DNA of 5,120 nt from Bacillus sp. sid0103. Lineage in GTDB: Bacteria > Bacillota > Bacilli > Bacillales_B > DSM-18226. Made by a program: the position numbers and the translations under genes. The DNA is taken from contig NZ_JAHUWN010000069.1 in the NCBI RefSeq assembly GCF_019219025.1, forward strand, positions 1 to 5,120. Direction: 5' to 3'. Below the pieces are notes generated by a model. It was not told the origin of the DNA. It was given only the letters and a program-made list of their open reading frames with translations, and did not search any database. This document shows, piece after piece, positions 1 to 4,033 of the stretch. The stretch's first letter is position 1. Every line of letters starts with the position of its first letter.

Positions 1-113
1 GCTTAAAGACTAATGTTACCATTAGCCCTCCAAGACTCGCTACGAGCGAATGGCTAGTTCTTACTCGGCGGGAATCCCACCCGCTATATGATACGACCTA
101 GGCTCGGCCGCAC
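1..113 (-). mobile_element. Group II intron, 5' end of domain I (body continues off the left edge)
   Basis: Read on the minus strand, the sequence starts at 113 with GTGCGGCCGAGCC, which fits the conserved GUGYG 5' end of group II introns. Compact hairpins typical of domain I follow: GCGGG/CCCGC (80-84 with 68-72), TCGCT/AGCGA around a three-base loop (near 36-48), and CTAATG-GTAA-CATTAG (10-25), whose GTAA loop is a GNRA tetraloop. The region is more GC-rich and structured than its surroundings. Downstream domains and the reverse transcriptase/maturase would lie at lower coordinates outside the window, so completeness is unknown. The upstream exon ends CTTAAGCTAACGGAGCAGTT, which resembles the intergenic repeat of this window. 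The call rests on recognised 5' end features, not on a search. Confidence 0.72.
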
Positions 114-117
114 AACT

Positions 118-185
118 GCTCCGTTAGCTTAAGTACAATCCTTCACAATCTCATCGATAAATACCCAAATTTTATTTAAACTGAT
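118..185. repeat. Partial copy of the intergenic repeat beside the intron junction
   Basis: GCTCCGTTAGCTTAAG (118-133) matches the end motif seen across the window (consensus near GCRCCCGTTAGTTTAAG). TCCTTCACAATCT (139-151) matches the start motif of the other copies (TCCTTCTTCAACAATCTG type). The hairpin core is absent, so this looks like two fragments of adjacent copies. The intron 5' junction is four bases before the end motif. Confidence 0.55.
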
Positions 186-251
186 CCTCCACAATCTGGC
201 CCAATTCATAAAGAAAGACGCAATTCTTACAGAATAGCGCCCGATTCTTGA
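186..251 (-). repeat. Intergenic repeat copy A, with hairpin
   Basis: It begins with ACAATCTGGCCC and continues through ATAAAGAAAG into a hairpin: CGC-A-ATTCT (219-227), loop TAC, AGAAT-A-GCG (231-239). It ends GCGCCCGATTCTTGAA. Copy B at 1009-1083 aligns along its whole length with the same order of parts. Read on the minus strand, the hairpin is followed by TCTTTCTTTAT, so it resembles a weak intrinsic terminator. It lies downstream of the DinB gene, beyond that gene's stronger terminator. Confidence 0.75.
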
Positions 252-261
252 ATATCATTTT

Positions 262-270
262 TGTTATAAT
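262..270 (+). promoter_or_regulatory. Extended -10 promoter candidate for a possible small RNA
   Basis: TGTTATAAT is a perfect TGN-TATAAT extended -10 element, which in Bacillus can work with a poor -35. No good -35 is present at 16-18 bases. Initiation would fall near 277, and no protein gene follows on this strand before the terminator at 333-359. Confidence 0.35.
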
Positions 271-276
271 GAATAT

Positions 277-359
277 AAAAACGGATTCAGTGCGCAAACT
301 GAGTTAAAAAATGAAATAAATTCTGATAGTACAAAAAACCGGCAGGCGCCGGCTTTTTT
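277..359 (+). ncRNA. Possible ~80-nt small RNA (speculative)
   Basis: The stretch between the extended -10 at 262-270 and the bidirectional terminator at 333-359 would give an RNA of about 80 nt. It would have a 5' hairpin, TCAGT-GCGCAA-ACTGA (287-302), an A-rich single-stranded linker, and a terminator hairpin with six Us. No coding potential is visible and no known RNA family is recognised. The support is architecture only; a chance promoter-like match in AT-rich DNA is a real alternative. Confidence 0.25.
333..359 (-). terminator. Intrinsic terminator of the DinB-family gene (bidirectional)
   Basis: An A6 run (333-338), stem CCGGC (339-343), loop AGGC, stem GCCGG (348-352), then C and T6 (354-359). 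On the minus strand the hairpin is followed directly by TTTTTT, and it begins about 15 bases after the stop codon at 374. The near-symmetry means it could also stop transcription coming from the left. Confidence 0.9.
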
Positions 360-373
360 GCATCATGACGATA

Positions 374-871
374 TCAGCTCTTTTGAGCATTCATTGCTTC
401 CCATTCTTCTTTGCTAGGACCATATACGCCAGGAACTTTCAAGTCAGCTTGTCTCATAAGGACAGTCAATTGTCCGCGATGATGAGCCTGATGTTGAATT
501 AGCAGACGGAAAACAGCTTGAACTGGCATGTCCATTCCAAATAAATTCACCATTTTGTTCATTTTTTCATCTGAAACCTGTTCAGAAAATGCTTGTGTTA
601 ACCGCTGACTTACTGTTTTGTAGGTCTCGCTGATTTCAGCAGCTGATTTCGGTGCCTCTTTTTGAAGATCAGGAATCTCAAATTTTAATCCAACCTGTGA
701 AGGAAAGTAGTAAGCTGCTCCAGTAATGTGCCAAGCCAGGCTTCCAATGCTGTATAATCTTGGAGAAACTTCCTGATTCAACGATTCATCCGTCAGCACA
801 TCCAGCACTTTTTGGGTAACAGCTGCTTCTTGTTTCCATTCGTTTAAGAAATCATTTACTGATGTAAACAT
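374..871 (-). CDS. DinB-family four-helix-bundle protein
   Basis: 165 residues, the usual size for the DinB/YfiT-like metalloprotein superfamily. These are four-helix bundles that bind a divalent metal through three histidines; many are thiol-dependent S-transferases or are DNA-damage or stress induced, but most have no known substrate. Here the metal ligands should be His48 (in SLAWHITGAAYYF), His127 and His131 (in HQAHHRGQ), the expected HxxxH spacing. There is no signal peptide or membrane segment, so it is cytosolic. The start is well fixed: AAGGAGG (879-885) lies seven bases before the ATG at 871. It is the last gene before a strong terminator and seems to be transcribed alone. This is not the DinB DNA polymerase IV; the shared name is historical. 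The specific reaction cannot be inferred. Confidence 0.88.
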   Translation of the reverse strand: MFTSVNDFLNEWKQEAAVTQKVLDVLTDESLNQEVSPRLYSIGSLAWHITGAAYYFPSQVGLKFEIPDLQKEAPKSAAEISETYKTVSQRLTQAFSEQVSDEKMNKMVNLFGMDMPVQAVFRLLIQHQAHHRGQLTVLMRQADLKVPGVYGPSKEEWEAMNAQKS

Positions 872-928
872 TCCATTCCCTCCTTAAATTAGCAAATCCT
901 TCATTTATTAAACAAGCCTTTCAAATTC

Positions 929-937
929 ATTGTATCA
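929..937 (-). promoter_or_regulatory. Candidate extended -10 promoter for the DinB-family gene
   Basis: On the minus strand this reads TGATACAAT, an extended -10 (TGN plus TACAAT, 5 of 6 to consensus), about 50 bases upstream of the ribosome site. No convincing -35 is seen at the usual distance. Confidence 0.35.
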
Positions 938-1008
938 TGTTCAGCTAACCATCCGCTTCTCTCAAAGGCATATTAATCGAAGGATATTTTGCTATTCTTG
1001 TAAAACCC

Positions 1009-1083
1009 TATTCAACAATCTGGTCCTTAAAATAAAGAAAGAGCACAATTCTTGCAACAGAAATGCGCCCGATAATGGAAGAA
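1009..1083 (-). repeat. Intergenic repeat copy B, with terminator-like hairpin
   Basis: It has the same parts as copy A: CAACAATCTGGTCC, AATAAAGAAAGAG, a hairpin core, and GCGCCCGATAATGGAAGAA. On the minus strand the core folds as GCGCATTTCT, loop GTTGCA, AGAATTGTGC: ten positions with one G-U pair and one mismatch. It is followed by TCTTTCTTTATTTT. It lies just downstream of the broken RDD gene and is the best candidate for that transcript's terminator. A short + strand reading frame across it is a by-product of the repeat. Confidence 0.75.
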
Positions 1084-1160
1084 CGAAAATATTATTAAAG
1101 GCTATTGAGTCCATTAACCTTATTGACTAGAGTTTTAGCTATATAAGCACCTTATTATAA

Positions 1161-1669
1161 TCAGCGCACTACTTCTGTTCCTGCTATCCAGTCATAAACA
1201 TTTTTCCTTTTTTTATTTGTGAGTGGAATTATTAGATATAAAAATATTACAAGATTAACAGCATATAGAATCACATAAACTGTAAACTCAGAAAAGTCTG
1301 TTGGAAGCATTAATCTCCATATACCGAAGTGAGCAACCTCCCAAGGAAAAAACTTGATAGCTGTTCGAAAAGCTGAGCGACCGATTCCAATGCGCTGACC
1401 GACACAGTCAACAACACGGATACCCATTTTTCTCTTCCCCAATGTTCCCTGCCATTTAGAACATTCACATAAAATAAAATAAAGCGTAACTGGCAACGTC
1501 ATCATAAAAAAACCTGTTAGTTCAGCTTTTACTGGGGAACCTGAAAAAAGGGGTTTAAAAATGATCGAAATACTAAAGAAATGCCACCTATAAAAATACC
1601 ATATATAACGATTACTAGATAATCTAATAAGGAAGCGTAAATACGGAATTTAAATGGCGCATAAGACAT
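1161..1669 (-). pseudogene. RDD-family membrane protein, interrupted by a one-base frameshift
   Basis: The N-terminal frame starts at ATG 1669 and reads MSYAPFKFRIYASLLDYLV, the typical RDD opening with Arg9 and Asp16 at the first membrane helix. It ends after 46 residues at a stop at 1529-1531. The rest continues in another frame to 1161 with the other family hallmarks: TLGKRKMGIRVVD, a conserved Arg in SAFRTAIKFFPW, and YDWIAGTEVV at the C-terminus. Adding one T to the T6 run at 1544-1549 joins both frames into one 169-residue protein with about three membrane helices, normal for RDD proteins. The break is therefore one lost base in a homopolymer. It may be a true mutation, a phase-variable or slippage site, or a sequencing error. 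The ribosome site GAGGAG (1681-1686) is 11 bases before the ATG. The gene lies 65 bases after the upstream membrane-protein gene with no terminator between, so the two probably share a transcript. RDD proteins are poorly understood; some affect ion or compatible-solute transport. Confidence 0.8.
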
Positions 1670-1734
1670 AGTATGATCAGCTCCTCTATTTCCGTCTCAT
1701 GATCTCCCAAAAAACAACTCCTCACCAAATATAT

Positions 1735-2352
1735 TTATTTCGGAATGATACCTAACAATCTTCTACCTATTAACCATATTGCCAGACTAGTTCCCCATAA
1801 GATCAAAGCAGAGCCAAAGCCCACTACAGACATAAATGCATTTATTTGATATTCCCCCAGCGTAACCTTCTCAGGTACAAACAGTAATGTAATAATAGCA
1901 AGTAAACAAAGGAGTGTACCCGTAAAATAATAGATTCTTACTCGGAAAAGATGGGCCAATGGAAGAAAATGAACACCGACAATAATAGCGATTATGAGAG
2001 GTATAAGTTCAGAATGACGAGTAGCGTTACATACAGCAATCGTGATGAATATAGCCAAACCCTCGGCCGCGAAAATAATGTTAAACCAAAACATCGTACG
2101 ATTCCCACGCCTAAAATCTGTTTTTGAAACCTGATTCGTTAATTCCCGTGATGCACGTATTAATGAAACACCGCAGATGAACAGAACTATACATATGGTA
2201 ATAGCAGCAATTAACAACAATGGAACTCCCCAGCCGTTTAATCCCATAATCCCTGTATACGCCCACAGAGTTCCAAAAAACGCCATGAAAAATATGCCAA
2301 CTGCCGATCCACGAACTGCGGCTCTAGGAATAGTACTTGATGCATGTGTCAC
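1735..2352 (-). CDS. Six-helix integral membrane protein of unknown function
   Basis: About 205 residues with roughly six hydrophobic helices. Counted from a more distal start at 2397 they lie near residues 31-50, 56-81, 101-123, 131-150, 155-175 and 186-212. Arg/Lys-rich loops and a GRRLLGIIPK tail suggest a cytosolic C-terminus. A conserved-looking stretch, GVHFLPLAHLFRVRIYYFTG, spans helices 4 and 5; I do not recognise the family with certainty and assign no function. The start is a choice. GTG at 2352 is preceded by AAAGGAG (about 10 bases away) and gives MTHASSTIPRAAVRGSAVG. In-frame starts at 2388 (ATG) and 2397 (GTG) have no good ribosome site, and with them the strong AAAGGAG would lie inside the coding sequence. 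The RDD gene follows 65 bases downstream, so this looks like the first gene of a two-gene membrane-protein unit. No clear promoter was found. Confidence 0.75.
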   Translation of the reverse strand: MTHASSTIPRAAVRGSAVGIFFMAFFGTLWAYTGIMGLNGWGVPLLLIAAITICIVLFICGVSLIRASRELTNQVSKTDFRRGNRTMFWFNIIFAAEGLAIFITIAVCNATRHSELIPLIIAIIVGVHFLPLAHLFRVRIYYFTGTLLCLLAIITLLFVPEKVTLGEYQINAFMSVVGFGSALILWGTSLAIWLIGRRLLGIIPK

Positions 2353-2360
2353 AAATAAAA

Positions 2361-2368
2361 ATCTCCTT
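2361..2368 (-). promoter_or_regulatory. Ribosome binding site that decides the GTG start at 2352
   Basis: The minus strand reads GAAAGGAGAT here, a near-perfect Shine-Dalgarno, about ten bases before GTG 2352. It lies within the reading frame of the longer alternative starts, so it is the main reason for preferring the short form. Confidence 0.6.
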
Positions 2369-2532
2369 TCACCTATGTATTTGTTCATTACAACCACTTG
2401 TTTGTTTACATTTGCTTTAGGCGGTTCATTGGCGAAAAAGCCCTCTATACCTTTATATATTTACATTTATATTTATATTCAGGCCGGCAAATTTCTGAAC
2501 TATTCTGCTCGCCCCTTATCTCAAATACCTTT

Positions 2533-2597
2533 TTCAACTATATGGACCAATACACGAAAAAGAACGCGTTATTAAATAAACGCGCCCGTTTGTGGAA
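2533..2597 (-). repeat. Intergenic repeat copy C, with terminator-like hairpin
   Basis: TTCAACTATATGGACC corresponds to the ACAATCTGGCCC start of the other copies. ACGAAAAAGAA follows, then the stem CGCGTT (2565-2570), an AT loop, AACGCG (2579-2584), and the end GCGCCCGTTTGTGGAA. On the minus strand the stem is followed by TTCTTTTTCG. Its stem sequence differs from copies A and B, yet the pairing is kept, which suggests that the structure matters. Confidence 0.7.
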
Positions 2598-2640
2598 TAT
2601 TGGAAAATGTGAAAAAGCTACAAAAATGGCACCTCAGTTA

Positions 2641-2719
2641 TTTTACTAAAGCACCCGTTTGTGGAAGATCCGTGCTGGATGTTTTATTAAACAAAAGCAC
2701 CCGATAGTTTAAGAAGAAA
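2641..2719. repeat. Two tandem copies of the repeat end motif
   Basis: ACTAAAGCACCCGTTTGTGG (2645-2664) and ACAAAAGCACCCGATAGTTT (2691-2710) are direct repeats of each other, and of the end of copy C at 2577-2597. The first end matches copy C (GTTTGTGGAA); the second carries the TAGTTTAAGAAG ending seen elsewhere. Spacings of about 69 and 46 bases suggest decayed tandem insertions. Confidence 0.65.
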
Positions 2720-2764
2720 TCTTTAAAGTTGGAGATCTAAATCATTTCAAGTCCCATTCAATAT

Positions 2765-3202
2765 TTATCTGATTTTCTCCGCCAACTCTAAAATAATTCC
2801 CTCTGGACCACGAACGTAACATAACTTATAACTTTCTTCATATTGCTGTATCTCACTAAAGATTTCCGTGCCCTTCTTTTTCAATTTTGCAACAATAGCT
2901 TCAATATCTTCAACAGCAAAGCAAATATGTCGGATACCCAGCGTATTTGCAAAAGGTTGCTGAATATCTTTTTCATCTGACGGCGTATAAAATTTGACTA
3001 GCTCTATCCATGCCTGACCATCTGGCATCCCCAATCCTACACATGCCGTTTTAACATCATTAAGCCCAACTATTCTGTCCAACTGTTCTCCATCCAATTC
3101 CCATTCCGCTTGCACTTCAAGTCCTAAATCAAGAAAAAACGCTTTAGCCTCTGAAAGATCATTTACGTTTATACTCACATGATCTATTCTATTGATCTTC
3201 AT
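2765..3202 (-). CDS. VOC-superfamily protein (glyoxalase/bleomycin-resistance fold)
   Basis: 145 residues, a complete two-module VOC protein. Each half has the beta-alpha-beta-beta-beta layout: module 1 from INRIDHVSINVNDLSEAKAF, module 2 from GIRHICFAVEDIEAIVAKL. The four expected metal ligands are in place: His8, Glu67 (WIELVKF), His92 and Glu139 (IILELAEKI). This is the glyoxalase I / methylmalonyl-CoA epimerase arrangement, so a metal-dependent lyase, isomerase or thiol-transfer reaction in the cytosol is likely. The substrate cannot be told from the sequence, and a drug-binding role without catalysis is possible in this fold. The start is secure: AGGAGG (3211-3216) lies eight bases before ATG 3202. 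It stands alone, with repeat-filled gaps on both sides. Confidence 0.9.
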   Translation of the reverse strand: MKINRIDHVSINVNDLSEAKAFFLDLGLEVQAEWELDGEQLDRIVGLNDVKTACVGLGMPDGQAWIELVKFYTPSDEKDIQQPFANTLGIRHICFAVEDIEAIVAKLKKKGTEIFSEIQQYEESYKLCYVRGPEGIILELAEKIR

Positions 3203-3292
3203 ATCTCATACCTCCTATGTTCCTGTTATTTTCAATACCTGTATTCGTGTAAGGTTTGTTTGAAATTCTAATTCGCTTAAAACAGGAAAATA

Positions 3293-3390
3293 TCCTTCTT
3301 CAACAAATCTGCCCCTTTAGCACAATAAGAAAACGGGATCACAGCAGCCATCCTATCTTTAACATAAGGCACTCGTTAGTTCAACAAGGA
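3293..3390. repeat. Intergenic repeat copy D, ~98 bp with terminal inverted repeats
   Basis: This is the most complete copy. It opens with TCCTTCTTCAAC and closes with GTTCAACAAGGA (3379-3390), whose reverse complement matches the opening at 10 of 12 positions. Inside are the ATCTGCCCCTTTAG and ATAAGAAAAC blocks, a short GGGAT/ATCCT pairing in place of the usual core hairpin, and the GCACTCGTTAGTTC end motif. Terminal inverted repeats on a ~100 bp non-coding unit are MITE-like. No target-site duplication is evident. Confidence 0.65.
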
Positions 3391-3462
3391 TTCTATCTTT
3401 CCCAACCATCAGGAACCAAAAGCCATAATGCTGGGACTAAACATTCAATATAATTATCACTC

Positions 3463-3484
3463 GCACCTGTTAGTTTAAGATGGA
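3463..3484. repeat. Solitary repeat end motif
   Basis: GCACCTGTTAGTTTAAG (3463-3479) followed by ATGGA matches the repeat end motif nearly perfectly, without a recognisable hairpin core before it. It is probably the remnant of a second element just right of copy D. Confidence 0.6.
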
Positions 3485-3530
3485 ATATTCGACTAAACCT
3501 CCACTTTAGTGAAATCCACTTTTATCCCCC

Positions 3531-3568
3531 CATAAAATAAAAATAGTGCCAACTTAGAAATTGGCACT
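3531..3568 (-). terminator. Intrinsic terminator of the zinc-ribbon gene
   Basis: A perfect 8-bp stem AGTGCCAA/TTGGCACT (3545-3552 with 3561-3568) with an 8-base loop. On the minus strand it is followed by ATTTTTATTTTATG, a U-rich tail. It starts about 18 bases after the stop codon at 3587. Confidence 0.88.
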
Positions 3569-3586
3569 TCGTTTATTCCCTATACT

Positions 3587-3796
3587 TTATCGTGTCGCTT
3601 TTGGCGGTTGGCACACGTCACATTTACGTTGGTTATTATTTTTAAATTTCGTTAATGTTTTTTCAAAGTTGCTACCACATGCACATTTAAATAGTAACTT
3701 TTGAGAAAAACCGTTATATTCCGTCGTTAGCAACTTACTTTCCGAATTGTTCTCAACAAATTCTTTTATTTTTCCAATCGTCCATCGTTTATTCAT
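3587..3796 (-). CDS. Small four-cysteine zinc-ribbon protein, mobile-element type
   Basis: 69 residues. The N-terminal half (KRWTIGKIKEFVENN, then KLLTTEYNGF) looks helical then strand-like. The second half holds a CxC pair (Cys38, Cys40 in LFKCACGSNFEKTL) and a CxxC pair (Cys59, Cys62 in RKCDVC), a treble-clef or zinc-ribbon layout. Similar modules occur at the N-terminus of phage and mobile-element nucleases and as tandem DNA-binding repeats; that comparison is from memory. Here it stands alone with no nuclease domain, so it may be a freestanding nucleic-acid-binding protein or a fragment. The start is ATG 3796, with GGAGG (3806-3810) nine bases upstream. The longer frame from 3853 has no ribosome site and only translates the leader. 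The gene has its own terminator. Confidence 0.72.
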   Translation of the reverse strand: MNKRWTIGKIKEFVENNSESKLLTTEYNGFSQKLLFKCACGSNFEKTLTKFKNNNQRKCDVCQPPKATR

Positions 3797-3804
3797 TCTC
3801 TTAC

Positions 3805-3833
3805 ACCTCCATATTTTATCGCTATGCGGAGGC
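3805..3833 (-). promoter_or_regulatory. Leader hairpin that could hide the ribosome site of the zinc-ribbon gene
   Basis: On the minus-strand RNA, GCCUCC (3833-3828) can pair with GGAGGU (3810-3805), the Shine-Dalgarno itself, with a 17-base AU-rich loop. Six pairs including one G-U would give a weak switchable occlusion. It may be chance, because CCUCC-type runs are common. Confidence 0.3.
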
Positions 3834-3852
3834 TTTTCTTGGCATCCGTTCA

Positions 3853-3897
3853 ATTATAAGTAAAAGTAGTAATTATCCTAAGTTACTCATTATAACA
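3853..3897 (-). promoter_or_regulatory. Candidate promoter region of the zinc-ribbon gene
   Basis: There are two perfect TATAAT hexamers on the minus strand. The one at 3889-3894 is preceded by TGT (extended -10, TGTTATAAT). The one at 3853-3858 lies closer to the gene. Neither has a good -35. The leader would be about 90 or 50 bases. Confidence 0.4.
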
Positions 3898-3942
3898 TGA
3901 GATAGCACTCAATTAAACAGACGGAAGGTATCTTATTAAGCT

Positions 3943-3998
3943 AAACTGACCATTAGTTCAATAAGAAAAGCTGCCTTAATGACAGCCCCGATCTTCAA
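3943..3998 (-). repeat. Intergenic repeat copy E, acting as probable terminator of the hydrolase gene
   Basis: AACTGACCATTAGTTCAATAAGAAAAG is the start block, given here in summary; then the stem GCTGCC (3970-3975), loop TTAAT, GACAGC (3981-3986) with one mismatch, and the end GCCCCGATCTTCAA. On the minus strand the hairpin is followed by TTTTCTTATT and lies about 50 bases after the hydrolase stop codon, so it is the likely terminator. The stem bases differ completely from copy A while the fold is kept. Confidence 0.65.
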
Positions 3999-4003
3999 CT
4001 CTT

Positions 4004-4019
4004 GCACACGTTAGCGGAA
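4004..4019. repeat. Solitary repeat end motif next to copy E
   Basis: GCACACGTTAGCGGAA matches the end motif (GCRCCCGTTAGTTTAAG / ...TGGAA types). It lies between copy E and the hydrolase stop codon. Confidence 0.5.
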
Positions 4020-4033
4020 TACTTTATTCTTAC

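Larger units (their letters stand above)
2353..2764. other. 412-base gap between the membrane-protein and VOC genes, built mostly of repeat fragments
   Basis: It holds the leader of the membrane-protein gene, an AT-rich run of TTTATAT/ATTTA units (about 2452-2480), repeat copy C (2533-2597) and two further end motifs (2641-2719). Two overlapping + strand reading frames of 132 and 83 codons cover parts of it. They have no ribosome site, are antisense to the membrane gene or lie in repeats, and have basic, low-information translations, so they are not genes. No clear terminator of the VOC gene other than the repeat hairpin is visible. Confidence 0.6.
3203..3586. other. 384-base gap between the VOC and zinc-ribbon genes
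   Basis: It contains the ribosome site and upstream region of the VOC gene, repeat element D (3293-3390), a further end motif (3463-3484) and the terminator of the zinc-ribbon gene (3531-3568). A 65-codon + strand reading frame at 3256-3453 is made of the repeat, lacks a ribosome site and is not a gene. No convincing promoter for the VOC gene was found. 3391-3462 shows nothing recognisable. Confidence 0.55.

Noticed and set aside
930..1130. 66-codon + strand reading frame
   Set aside because: It spans repeat copy B and lacks a ribosome site.
2441..2482. AT-rich TTTATAT/ATTTA run as a microsatellite or origin element
   Set aside because: It is short and irregular, with no DnaA boxes or iterons around it; low-complexity leader DNA is enough to explain it.
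2177..2575. 132-codon + strand reading frame
   Set aside because: It is antisense to the membrane-protein gene for half its length and then runs into AT-rich and repeat sequence. It has no ribosome site and no domain-like composition.
2398..2649. 83-codon + strand reading frame
   Set aside because: It covers the AT-rich tract and repeat copy C. No ribosome site precedes it, and its translation follows the repeat, not a protein pattern.
3256..3453. 65-codon + strand reading frame
   Set aside because: It is made largely of repeat copy D; no ribosome site or recognisable domain.
118..4019. CRISPR array
   Set aside because: The repeats are imperfect, unevenly spaced by hundreds of bases with genes between them, and no cas gene is present.
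118..4019. True integron attC sites
   Set aside because: The GTTAG in the end motif recalls the attC core, but the paired R''/R' cores (RYYYAAC...GTTRRRY) and L boxes are not found in consistent positions, and no integrase is in view.
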